From assembly GCA_947458405.1 (NCBI GenBank), contig CANGZW010000001.1, forward strand, positions 1 through 64,000: a stretch of 64,000 nucleotides of DNA, in the 5' to 3' direction. Position numbers and translations under genes: made by a program. This DNA comes from Leptospiraceae bacterium. Lineage in GTDB: Bacteria > Spirochaetota > Leptospiria > Leptospirales > Leptospiraceae. The notes beneath the pieces are model-generated. The model was not told the origin of the DNA. It ran no database searches and saw nothing but the letters and a program-made list of their open reading frames with translations. Of this stretch, positions 1 through 7,700 are shown piece after piece (the first letter of the stretch is position 1; the number at the start of each line of letters is the position of its first letter).

Positions 1-792
1 AGAAGAAAAAATCCTGAGAAATATGAATCTGAGTTCGAAGATGAAGATGAAGAATTTGAGGAAGATGAGCCAAGATACCAAGATGAAAAGCAAGATAATT
101 TTGGGGATGATGAGATACTAAAAGTATTTAAAGAATTTCTGAAAACAAACCCTCAGCTACAAGAATTGGCTAGGGATAAAAAAGCATTCCAGATACTATT
201 TGAAAAATTTAAGTTCCAGTTTAACAGAAAAAAAGAAGAGCAAAAAGCCCGAGAGGCTGAGAAAAAAGAATTAAAAAAAGAGAATCCAAATTTAATTGAT
301 AGAGTCAAATCAGTCTATAGAGCCCTAGTTCGAAAACTCCATCCTGACTATCGGAAAGAGTCGGGTGAGCATTTTGAGACTCTTTGGTTTGAAGTCCAAG
401 AGGCATATCGTTCGAATAATCTAGAAAAATTAGAAATACTTCATTCTCAATACAATGCATATGAAGGTAATTTTAGCGAGGAGTTCTCTATTTTTCAGAT
501 TAAAGCAGCAAAAGAGGGATATAGTTTACAACTGAAATCCATTCGATCCAAGATAAAATTAGCCCAAAAGGACCCTGCATGGGGTTTTTCTAGGAAAGGG
601 AATCGGGAAGTTTCATTAAAAAGTAAGGAAATTAAGACTCAGCTGAAAAGAGAGCTTGTTGAGCATAAAGAAAACCTTGTTCAATTCAATGAAATCCTAA
701 GAGGATGGTCAATTCCTCCAAATCGGTCAAAGAAAGTGAAAAATAGCTATAATGATTTTGGGGATGATGATTATATAACATATTTATTTTGA
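1..792 (+). CDS. J-domain (DnaJ-like) protein, 5' end outside window
   Basis: The reading frame is open from base 1, so the N-terminus is missing and 263 residues are visible. The first ~45 residues are extremely acidic (Glu/Asp runs), followed by a basic, Lys/Glu-rich coiled-coil stretch. A J-domain-like segment follows: a helix with KSVYRALVRKLHPDY contains the HPD tripeptide at visible residues ~114-116, and a helix with WFEVQEAYRS matches J-domain helix III. J-domains stimulate Hsp70 ATPase, so a co-chaperone role with DnaK (encoded at 37.4 kb) is inferred. No Gly/Phe or zinc-finger region is visible, so this is not a classical DnaJ. The TTG at 166 is not a convincing start because the frame continues upstream without a stop. 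The client and process are unknown. Confidence 0.75.
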   Translation, partial: RRKNPEKYESEFEDEDEEFEEDEPRYQDEKQDNFGDDEILKVFKEFLKTNPQLQELARDKKAFQILFEKFKFQFNRKKEEQKAREAEKKELKKENPNLIDRVKSVYRALVRKLHPDYRKESGEHFETLWFEVQEAYRSNNLEKLEILHSQYNAYEGNFSEEFSIFQIKAAKEGYSLQLKSIRSKIKLAQKDPAWGFSRKGNREVSLKSKEIKTQLKRELVEHKENLVQFNEILRGWSIPPNRSKKVKNSYNDFGDDDYITYLF

Positions 793-928
793 CTATTTTA
801 ATGCCTAAATTTTTTAATATAAGAGTAATAGGGGAAATAAGGAATTTCTATTGGAAAAAACTTCAATAAAATTCTTGACAGTAATTTTATTTTTAACAAT
901 CTTCTGAATACAATAACGGCGGTTTTCA

Positions 929-1783
929 ATGAGCTACACAAATAAACAGAGTAATTTTAAATCTTCAATAGATAATAAAAATCTTTTTTATCAATCTTGG
1001 ACCAAGCCTAATTCAAAGCAGGTTTTGGTTTTTCAGCACGGTTTTGGTGAACACAGCGATAGATATGGTAACTTATTAAACACATTAAATGATGAGAGTA
1101 TTTCTATATATGCCTTGGATGCAAGGGGACATGGTCGTTCAGAAGGAAAAAGAGGACATGTTGATCAATTCCAAAATTACATCGATGATCTATCTGATTT
1201 AATTCGTATTGCAAAAGATGAACAAAAGGTTGAAAAGGTTGTACTACTTGGACATTCACTCGGTGGTGTAATTGTTTTACAATATGCAACAGAAGGTTTC
1301 AATCAAGATAACTTATCTGGTATAATAGCAAGCTCTCCTGGATTGAAAATCAAAATGGACTTGGAGAAAGAAATTAAAAAATGTGCCGCTCAAATTTTAA
1401 GTTCTATAATGCCATCTACTACATTAGATGCAAACTTAGACTTACAATTTCTTTCTCATGATCAAAGTGTAATTGAAGCCTATAAGAAAGATCCTCTAGT
1501 TCATGGTAAGGTTTCTTTTCAAATGGGTTTGAATTTATTTAATTTGGGTTCTGCTTTATTTCAAAAAGCACATCTTATATCAGTACCAATTTTTATGATT
1601 CATGGTGATGCGGATGGTATTACTGATTATGAGGGAACAAAAGAATTTTTCTCTAATTTAACTACACCAAATAAAGAGATTAAAATTTATCCTGGATTAT
1701 TTCATGAAATGATGAATGAGCTTCCAAAAGATAAAGAAATTGTTTTACGAGATGTTAAAAACTTTATACTTAGTTTAGCATAA
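929..1783 (+). CDS. Alpha/beta hydrolase, monoacylglycerol lipase/lysophospholipase family
   Basis: This 284-aa protein has the layout of the PldB/monoacylglycerol lipase family (Hydrolase_4). It shows the oxyanion-side HGFGEHSDRY motif near residues 37-46, DARGHGRSEG near 64-73, the nucleophile elbow GHSLGG with Ser110, a catalytic Asp candidate in HGDADGITD (~225-233), and a catalytic His in LFHEMMNE (~258). Length is normal for the family. There is no signal peptide, so it is probably cytosolic and cleaves acyl esters of glycerol or lysophospholipids; the true substrate is not shown. TTGACA at 875-880 lies upstream, but no -10 sits at ideal spacing. No strong ribosome site precedes the ATG. 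A long hairpin follows the stop, suggesting a monocistronic unit. Confidence 0.85.
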   Translation: MSYTNKQSNFKSSIDNKNLFYQSWTKPNSKQVLVFQHGFGEHSDRYGNLLNTLNDESISIYALDARGHGRSEGKRGHVDQFQNYIDDLSDLIRIAKDEQKVEKVVLLGHSLGGVIVLQYATEGFNQDNLSGIIASSPGLKIKMDLEKEIKKCAAQILSSIMPSTTLDANLDLQFLSHDQSVIEAYKKDPLVHGKVSFQMGLNLFNLGSALFQKAHLISVPIFMIHGDADGITDYEGTKEFFSNLTTPNKEIKIYPGLFHEMMNELPKDKEIVLRDVKNFILSLA

Positions 1784-1797
1784 GATTTATTTAGTGC

Positions 1798-1838
1798 TTA
1801 TGATATGAATACTATATTCATTAGTATTTATATCATAA
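1798..1838 (+). terminator. Long AT-rich hairpin terminator after the lipase gene
   Basis: A 17-nt arm (1798-1814) pairs with 1822-1838 over its whole length with one G-U wobble, around a 7-nt loop, followed by AAATTATTTTTA. It begins 14 bases after the stop codon at 1783. The stem is almost entirely A/T, unlike a textbook GC-rich terminator, but position and the downstream T-rich tract suit termination. Confidence 0.6.
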
Positions 1839-1943
1839 AATTATTTTTAATAGAAATATCTAATTTCACCCTCCTTTCAATCTCTGGAATAACAGGTTGC
1901 AATATAACATCTCTAAAAAAAACTATTTTTAGAGGGGTTATAA

Positions 1944-2225
1944 ATGTTAAAAGTAAATGAGTATTTTAATGGAAAAGTTAAGTCTATTTCTTTTCAAGGA
2001 TTAGATGCACCGGCAACGGTAGGGGTTATATTACCCGGTGAATATGAATTCTCCACGAATAAAAAAGAAATTATGACTATTACTTCTGGAAGTTTGGATG
2101 TTAAATTAAAAGGGGAAACTAGTTTCACAAAATACAAAGCCTTTGAGAGTTTTTCGGTTCCTGCAAATGAAAGCTTTCAGGTAAAAGCTATTGAAGATGT
2201 TGCCTACTTGTGTTTATACTATTAA
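1944..2225 (+). CDS. ppnP: Pyrimidine/purine nucleoside phosphorylase (PpnP/DUF1255)
   Basis: A 93-aa single-domain cupin matching the PpnP (YaiE/DUF1255) family across its length: it opens with VNEYFNGKVKSISF, has GVILPGEYEFSTNKKE in the centre, and ends with SFQVKAIEDVAYLCLYY. Family members cleave nucleosides with phosphate to a base and ribose-1-phosphate, with broad specificity, in the cytosol. The start is fixed by AGAGGGG nine bases upstream of the ATG. The gene stands alone between hairpins at 1798-1838 and 2236-2268. Purine salvage genes purB and hpt are elsewhere in the window, which fits a salvage role but does not prove a link. Confidence 0.92.
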   Translation: MLKVNEYFNGKVKSISFQGLDAPATVGVILPGEYEFSTNKKEIMTITSGSLDVKLKGETSFTKYKAFESFSVPANESFQVKAIEDVAYLCLYY

Positions 2226-2235
2226 TTAAAACTCA

Positions 2236-2268
2236 AAATATCTTTTAATTTTCAATTAAAGGATATTT
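2236..2268 (+). terminator. AT-rich hairpin after ppnP
   Basis: Arms 2236-2250 and 2254-2268 pair over 15 bp with one wobble around a 3-nt TTC loop. It follows the ppnP stop by 10 bases and ends 10 bases before the next ATG. It is probably a terminator; because the 3' arm contains AAAGGA it could also affect translation of the downstream lipoprotein gene. Confidence 0.5.
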
Positions 2269-2278
2269 AAAAAATATT

Positions 2279-3625
2279 ATGAAAAAAAATATTATTAGTT
2301 ATTTAATTATTTCTCTAACCATTTTATTTAATTGTTCTAGTGAAGATATTTTAAAGAAAAATTTAATTTCTAGTTCTAATATTTCATCTCGAAACATGAA
2401 AAATCTTTTTCAGGAATTACAGATAAATTCAGAAAAAATTAATTTGATTTCTTCTCAAAATCGCGAAAAGAATCCAACAGCGATCGTTATACATACGACA
2501 GATTCAGATTCAATGAAAGATTATTTAGAAAAGTCTATATTGAATAAATTTTTTATACATGCAATAATTGATAAAAAAGGAAATATATATAAAGATTTTC
2601 AATCAAAGTCTAAAGTCTATCGCTTGATTCCAAGAATGGATAAATATACTGTTCATATCGCGATTGAAGGTAAGGAAGATGAAATTTTATCAAATGTAAT
2701 ACAGTTAAATAAAATATCAGAATTTATTGGTAATTATGCAAAAAAGTACTCTATTCCATTAGAAAATAAAGATATAGCTTCTGAACGTGGAATCTTTACA
2801 CATACACAAGCAAAGAAAAAATATGGAAATTTTGTAGATATGAGAGACTGTGGGGGAGAAAAGCTATTAGCTTCAGTGTTAATTTCCTTATCAGGTAAAT
2901 ACTCCCCTGAGATAGAATGGAAAGATAGACTATCTAAAGAATGGACATTTAGAAAAGAAGATCCTAAATCTAGTAAACCAAAAGAAGATTTTACTCATGG
3001 AAGAGGTATTACGGAAAATCCTATAACAATTCTTGAAAATGTTGAAAAAGATAGTACCGGTCATATTCCCGAAGAATATAGGGTAAAATATGCTTTTGAT
3101 CAAAGTATGGAGCCTTCCTGTATTGTACTACATTTTACAGCTATTAGTGATTTTAAAGTATCTCTTAAAGTATTAGAAGATCGAAGAGTATCAGCAAACA
3201 TTATGGTGGATAAAGATGGTAAGGCGTATCAATTATTAGATTCTTTAAATCATACAGCTAGAGCGGCAGGAGGAACAAATAATTCTTGTATTCAAATTGA
3301 AATAGTTGGTAAAAATACAGAAGAATTACTTGCAAATGAATCTCAAACTAAAAAGGTAATAGTATTAGTTAATGAATTATCCAAGAAATTTGGAATTCAA
3401 ATATCAAACGAAAAAATTGAATCATTAAAAGGTGTCTTTTCTCACACGCAGGCAAAGAAAAAATTCGGAAGATCTGTAGCACTTGTTGGTAAAGATTTTG
3501 ATCCTGGCGAGGAATATATGAAGAAAGTTATAGAAGCTACCGGTTCAAAGTATTACAATGAAGAAGAGTGGTATGATAGAAAAAGTGAAGATTGGATTAT
3601 ACTTTATGGAGATTTTCAACCTTAG
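2279..3625 (+). CDS. Lipoprotein with two N-acetylmuramoyl-L-alanine amidase (Amidase_2/PGRP) domains
   Basis: The 448-aa product starts with a lysine-rich n-region and hydrophobic helix ending ILFNCSS, a lipobox with Cys at about residue 19, so it is likely anchored in the envelope. Two homologous Amidase_2 repeats follow. Domain 1 (~60-230) has AIVIHTTDSD and FTHTQAKKKYG...MRDCGG. Domain 2 (~270-430) has CIVLHFTAIS, LNHTARAAGG, SCIQIEIVG, SHTQAKKKFG and DFDPGEEY. Each repeat ends in a similar EWxDRxSxxW segment. The family hydrolyses the MurNAc-L-Ala bond using Zn held by two His and a Cys/Asp. Domain 2 keeps all expected elements. Domain 1 lacks the H-x-AR-A-G-G block and may be degenerate or binding-only. 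The role is cell-wall turnover or recycling. Confidence 0.8.
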   Translation: MKKNIISYLIISLTILFNCSSEDILKKNLISSSNISSRNMKNLFQELQINSEKINLISSQNREKNPTAIVIHTTDSDSMKDYLEKSILNKFFIHAIIDKKGNIYKDFQSKSKVYRLIPRMDKYTVHIAIEGKEDEILSNVIQLNKISEFIGNYAKKYSIPLENKDIASERGIFTHTQAKKKYGNFVDMRDCGGEKLLASVLISLSGKYSPEIEWKDRLSKEWTFRKEDPKSSKPKEDFTHGRGITENPITILENVEKDSTGHIPEEYRVKYAFDQSMEPSCIVLHFTAISDFKVSLKVLEDRRVSANIMVDKDGKAYQLLDSLNHTARAAGGTNNSCIQIEIVGKNTEELLANESQTKKVIVLVNELSKKFGIQISNEKIESLKGVFSHTQAKKKFGRSVALVGKDFDPGEEYMKKVIEATGSKYYNEEEWYDRKSEDWIILYGDFQP

Positions 3626-3633
3626 GTAATTTT

Positions 3634-4560
3634 ATGATAAATGCAATTGAAATTAATAATGTCAAGAAAACATTCAAAGATTTAAAGGCTGTAGACGGTA
3701 TTACTGAATCAATCAAAGAAGGTGAATTTGTTGCTTTGCTGGGGCCTAATGGAGCAGGAAAAACAACTCTTGTAGAAATGATAGAGGGTATTCAATTTCC
3801 GGATGAGGGCGGGATCAAGATTTTAGGAATGAATTGGAAATCTCATGAAATGGAAATACGAAAAATATTAGGATTCTCTTTACAGGAAACAAAATTTATA
3901 GATAAATTATCAGTGATGGAGACTATGAATTTATTTTCAAGTTTCTATAGTATCACAGTAAAAAATCCTGAGGAAATTTTAAATTTAGTTGGATTAAGTG
4001 AAAAGAAAAAAACTTATGTAGAAAATCTTTCAGGTGGACAAAGACAAAAATTAGCTTTAGCAATTTCATTAATCAATAATCCAAAGGTATTGATTTTAGA
4101 TGAGCCAACTACAGGACTCGATCCTACTGCTAGAAGAGAGATTTGGAATATTTTACAGGAATTAAAAAAGAAATCTACTACCTTAATATTAACTACTCAC
4201 TATATGGAAGAAGCAGAACAGTTATGCGATAGGATTTTATTTTTAGATAAAGGTAAAATTCTGGCAAGTGGCACATTAGATGAACTCTTGGAAAGAAATA
4301 GTTTAGGTGAATACATTAACTTTACCCTGTTAAAAAATAATAAAACTATCGAATGGGAAAAATTACCTGGATTTAGAAAAATTTATTGGAGTGAACAGAA
4401 TATCTCTGGAAAAATTCATGTAAATGATATTATTAATTTTCTACCAGAATATTTTAAAATAATAAAATCTAATAATTTAACATTACTTAGTTTTGAATGT
4501 AAAAAAATGACACTTGATGATTTGTTTTTGTCAATGACTGGTCGAAGTTTGGAGGACTAA
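3634..4560 (+). CDS. ABC transporter ATP-binding protein (ABC-2 type exporter)
   Basis: The ATG at 3634 gives 308 aa; the frame is open earlier but that extension would overlap the preceding gene, while AGGT sits just before 3634. The NBD shows Walker A GPNGAGKTT (~37-45), a Q-loop in FSLQETKF, the signature NLSGGQRQK (~131), Walker B VLILDEPTTGLDP (~152-164) and the switch His in LTTHYMEEAEQ. The C-terminal ~80 residues are the extension typical of DrrA/CcmA-like subunits. It powers the permease encoded immediately downstream (the two genes abut at 4560/4561). The substrate is unknown; drug, lipid or glycan export are all possible for this family. Confidence 0.9.
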   Translation: MINAIEINNVKKTFKDLKAVDGITESIKEGEFVALLGPNGAGKTTLVEMIEGIQFPDEGGIKILGMNWKSHEMEIRKILGFSLQETKFIDKLSVMETMNLFSSFYSITVKNPEEILNLVGLSEKKKTYVENLSGGQRQKLALAISLINNPKVLILDEPTTGLDPTARREIWNILQELKKKSTTLILTTHYMEEAEQLCDRILFLDKGKILASGTLDELLERNSLGEYINFTLLKNNKTIEWEKLPGFRKIYWSEQNISGKIHVNDIINFLPEYFKIIKSNNLTLLSFECKKMTLDDLFLSMTGRSLED

Positions 4561-5586
4561 ATGTTTTTTCAATTAGTTTTAATGGAGTTAAAATCCTTTT
4601 ATAGAAATCCCGGAATAATATTTTGGGCTTTTGGATTTCCTCTGCTTATGGCAGGTGTTTTAGGTTCAGCATTTAGTAACAAAAAAGAATCTATTAGAAA
4701 AATAGGTATTGTAGGTGAAAATTCTATTCAATTAGTATCACAATATAAATCGATTCCTATTCCTGAAAATAGTTACTCTCAGTATGAATTTATATCAATA
4801 ACAGAAGAGGAAGCTATAAAAAAAATGAAAAGAGGTGAGTTACAATTATATTTAGAATCAAAAAATGATTTAATATATTATTTTGACCCATCTAACTCTG
4901 AAAGTTATCAATCGTACCTCCTATTAGAAAGATTATTAAATAAAACTAATATATCTTCTGGAAAAATTGTCTCCATAAACACAAAAGGATCTAGATATGT
5001 AGATTTTTTAATTCCAGGTTTGTTAGCTTTAGGAATTATGAATTCTTGTATATGGGGGAGTGGTTGGACTCTAATTGAATTTAGGATTAAGAAATTAATG
5101 AGAAGGATGATGGCAACACCCTTACCTAAATGGATATTTTTAATGTCTCATGTATTTACAAGATTTATATTAAGTGGCTTGGAATTTATATTTTTAATTA
5201 TTTTCTCATATTTTATGTATGACGTTCAGATTCAAGGCTCTTATTTGGCTATGATTTTATGCTTTTTTTCAGGAAATTTTGCTTTTTCGGGAGTTGCTAT
5301 TCTTTTTTCATCTAGAGCGTCAAGTACACAGGTTGCAAATGGTTTAATTAATTTAGTTACTTTTCCAATGACAATTTGTTCGGGAGTATTTTTCTCTTAT
5401 CATAACTTTCCAGAGCAAGCTGAAAAAATTATTCGATATTTTCCTCTGACTCTTATAGCTGATTCCATAAGAAGTATATATAACGAGGGAGCACAATTAA
5501 CTGATGTAATACTTCCGGTTATTATATTAAATATTATAGGGGCAGTTTTCTTTACATTAGGATTAAAAGTTTATAAGTGGGACTAG
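4561..5586 (+). CDS. ABC-2 family transporter permease
   Basis: 341 aa. One N-terminal membrane helix (FWAFGFPLLMAGVLGSAF) is followed by a ~120-residue extracytoplasmic region and five to six C-terminal helices, with the family region LIPGLLALGIMNSCIWGSG and FPMTICSGVFFSYHNFPE. This is the ABC2_membrane_3/DrrB-like layout. The ATG directly follows the ATPase stop, and GGAGG lies ten bases upstream inside the ATPase gene, so the pair is translationally linked. It forms the membrane channel of the exporter. The substrate cannot be inferred. It converges on mtnA with only five bases between stop codons. Confidence 0.88.
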   Translation: MFFQLVLMELKSFYRNPGIIFWAFGFPLLMAGVLGSAFSNKKESIRKIGIVGENSIQLVSQYKSIPIPENSYSQYEFISITEEEAIKKMKRGELQLYLESKNDLIYYFDPSNSESYQSYLLLERLLNKTNISSGKIVSINTKGSRYVDFLIPGLLALGIMNSCIWGSGWTLIEFRIKKLMRRMMATPLPKWIFLMSHVFTRFILSGLEFIFLIIFSYFMYDVQIQGSYLAMILCFFSGNFAFSGVAILFSSRASSTQVANGLINLVTFPMTICSGVFFSYHNFPEQAEKIIRYFPLTLIADSIRSIYNEGAQLTDVILPVIILNIIGAVFFTLGLKVYKWD

Positions 5587-5591
5587 AGTTT

Positions 5592-6686
5592 TTAAGCTCC
5601 TATAATACTTTTAATATTATTTTGATTAACAGGTGATATAACTCCCTTTTCAGTAATAATGCCAGTTATATACTTAGAAGGTGTTACATCAAATGATGGA
5701 TTTAGTGCCTTTGCTCCCAATGGAGATAGTACACCTTTTGGAATGTAATTTTTACCATTCTCATCTTTTAAAAATGAATTTTGAGTTAGTTCATCTTCTG
5801 CTCTCATTTCAATATGTATATCGTTTCCATTTTCTATGTTAAAGTCAAAACTAGTAGAACTTGCCGCTACATAAAATGGGACTTTAAAGTTTTGTGCAAT
5901 TATTGCATGGGATAGAGTTCCAATCTTATTTGCTGTATCACCATTTTTTGTTATACGATCGGCTCCTACCAAAACAGCATCAATTTTTCTATCATTCATC
6001 AACCAAGCACTCATACTATCTCCTATAATAAAACATTCAATCTCTTCTTCTTTTAATTCCCAGGCAGTTAATCTTGAACCTTGGTGATAGGGACGTGTTT
6101 CGCTTGCATATACTGTTAAATTATAACCTTTTTTCTTAAGGGCTCTCATTACACCAATTGCAGTACCTATACCTGCTGTAGCAAGTGCACCAGTATTACA
6201 ATGAGTAAGTATAGAAATATTTTTTTGGTTTTCAGGAAAGAGTAACGTTCCATTATTTGCAATCTGACTATTGACATCTAGGTCTTCTTTAAAAATTAAA
6301 TTTGCAAAACTAATTGTTTCAGAAGTTAAATTTTCCAAAGAACTAGAGTTAAATTTTTCTTTATTAATGACTGAAGTGTATCTTTCTATCGCTAATTTTA
6401 AGTTTACGGCTGTTGGTCTTGAATCAAGGAGACTTTTTAGCTTATTTTCTAATTCGAGGTATTCTGGTTTTTTATTGATTCCCAAAAGATATAGGGCTAT
6501 CCCGTACATTCCAGAGAGAGCAATTGCCGGGGCTCCTCTGACTATCATCTGTTTTATTGCAGTGATAACCAATTCTAAGCTATTGCATTCTAAATATTCT
6601 CTAGAAAATGGAATTTTTCTCTGGTCTAGAAGAATTAGGGAACTTCCTGTCCAGTTTATGGATTTGAATTTATTATCATTTGACAT
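5592..6686 (-). CDS. mtnA: S-methyl-5-thioribose-1-phosphate isomerase
   Basis: 364 aa, the normal MtnA length. It isomerises methylthioribose-1-phosphate to methylthioribulose-1-phosphate in methionine salvage, in the cytosol. Diagnostic segments: IVRGAPAIALSGMYGIAL near the N-terminus, LTHCNTGALATAGIGTAIG carrying the catalytic Cys, and VLVGADRITKNGDTANKIGT with the catalytic Asp, all matching the MtnA/eIF2B-like family. AAAGG lies 13 bases before the ATG. mtnC of the same pathway is at 29.1 kb with a kinase gene coupled to it; no mtnP, mtnB or mtnD is in this window. The plus-strand open frame 6271-6723 is antisense shadow. Confidence 0.95.
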   Translation of the reverse strand: MSNDNKFKSINWTGSSLILLDQRKIPFSREYLECNSLELVITAIKQMIVRGAPAIALSGMYGIALYLLGINKKPEYLELENKLKSLLDSRPTAVNLKLAIERYTSVINKEKFNSSSLENLTSETISFANLIFKEDLDVNSQIANNGTLLFPENQKNISILTHCNTGALATAGIGTAIGVMRALKKKGYNLTVYASETRPYHQGSRLTAWELKEEEIECFIIGDSMSAWLMNDRKIDAVLVGADRITKNGDTANKIGTLSHAIIAQNFKVPFYVAASSTSFDFNIENGNDIHIEMRAEDELTQNSFLKDENGKNYIPKGVLSPLGAKALNPSFDVTPSKYITGIITEKGVISPVNQNNIKSIIGA

Positions 6687-6719
6687 ATATTTAGTTACCT
6701 TTATTTTGAAATACCCTGC

Positions 6720-6749
6720 TTGACTAATTTATCCCTTTTGTAGTATATT
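6720..6749 (+). promoter_or_regulatory. Sigma70-type promoter placed for a leaderless rhomboid mRNA
   Basis: TTGACT (6720-6725), an 18-bp spacer and TATATT (6744-6749). The ATG at 6756 lies seven bases beyond the -10, where transcription normally begins, and there is no Shine-Dalgarno sequence between them. This is inference from spacing; there is no transcript data. Confidence 0.5.
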
Positions 6750-6755
6750 AAGAAT

Positions 6756-7694
6756 ATGGCAAAGAAAAAAAATGAGCAGGGATTTTTACTCTTTGGTTTC
6801 CCTATTTTCCATCCCTTAAACGTAATTTTACTTCTCAATGTACTTGTGTATCTCATCCAAATAAGCATCTTTGAAGATTCAGATCCAAGTCTACTTTTTA
6901 CTATCGACCGACTTTTTGGGCTAGAACCCCGTTCTTTTATAGAAGGGAGATACTGGCAAATAATTACATATGGTTTTTTCCATGCTCCCGGAGGGATTTT
7001 ACCGCTTCATCTCATTTTTAATATGTATGGATTTTATCTATTAGGTATGAATATATTACCGAAAATTGGAAAAATTAAATTTATATCCTTATACTTTCTC
7101 TCCTTACTAACAGGTGGAGCAATGGTTGTTATAAGTGCCTATCTTGGAAAGTATTTGTATGGCACGGATACTACAATGATGGTTACTATTGGAGCGAGTG
7201 GTGCTATCTTTGGACTCTTAGCTATGTTTGGTTTTTTTTATCCCGAGCAGGAGATTTGGATATTATTTTTTAATATTAAGGCCAAAAATGCAGTGTGGTT
7301 TTCATTACTTTTAGGGGGAGTTTTTACTTATTTAGGTTCTGCTCCCATCAGTAATACATGTCATTTAGGTGGGGCATTAGGCGGAATTGTTTTTTATCAA
7401 TTATTTGTTAAGTCTAGTAAAGAAAGTATACTCAGTGATGTAATTGCTAAAGCTACAGAAATTGTTGATAAAGTAGAAATAAATGAAGATCCAATTTTAA
7501 AAAAAAATCAACTACACTTAAAAACTATTTCTTCTATGGAAAATTTTGCAGGGAAAGAAAAATATTTACTACCTTTGCAAATTGAGAACGCAAATATTTG
7601 CCCTCCAGGGACATTCAATACGCAAGATTCTTATTGTTTACAATGTGAATGGTTGGTAAACTGCCTGTTACATAAATCTAGAGAGGAACAGTAA
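6756..7694 (+). CDS. Rhomboid family intramembrane serine protease with Cys-rich C-terminal tail
   Basis: 312 aa with about six to seven membrane helices in residues 15-220. The catalytic serine is in GASGAIFG (~146-153) and the catalytic histidine in NTCHLGGALGG (~200-210); a His/Asn-bearing helix LPLHLIFNMYGFYLLG supplies the oxyanion side. The family cleaves membrane-anchored substrates inside the bilayer. After the membrane core is a ~90-residue cytoplasmic tail ending with four cysteines spaced C-x11-C-x2-C-x5-C, then His, which could bind a metal or iron-sulfur cluster. That tail is not part of the standard rhomboid fold. The gene appears to have its own promoter and lacks a ribosome site. 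Confidence 0.9.
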   Translation: MAKKKNEQGFLLFGFPIFHPLNVILLLNVLVYLIQISIFEDSDPSLLFTIDRLFGLEPRSFIEGRYWQIITYGFFHAPGGILPLHLIFNMYGFYLLGMNILPKIGKIKFISLYFLSLLTGGAMVVISAYLGKYLYGTDTTMMVTIGASGAIFGLLAMFGFFYPEQEIWILFFNIKAKNAVWFSLLLGGVFTYLGSAPISNTCHLGGALGGIVFYQLFVKSSKESILSDVIAKATEIVDKVEINEDPILKKNQLHLKTISSMENFAGKEKYLLPLQIENANICPPGTFNTQDSYCLQCEWLVNCLLHKSREEQ

Positions 7695-7700
7695 GGCAGA

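Noticed and set aside
5300-6720. SAM-type riboswitch upstream of mtnA or mtnC
   Set aside because: Neither upstream region has the conserved stems or a terminator; only simple ribosome sites are seen.
6271-6723. 150-aa open frame opposite mtnA
   Set aside because: It lies antisense to a clearly real mtnA and has no family features; shadow of coding bias.
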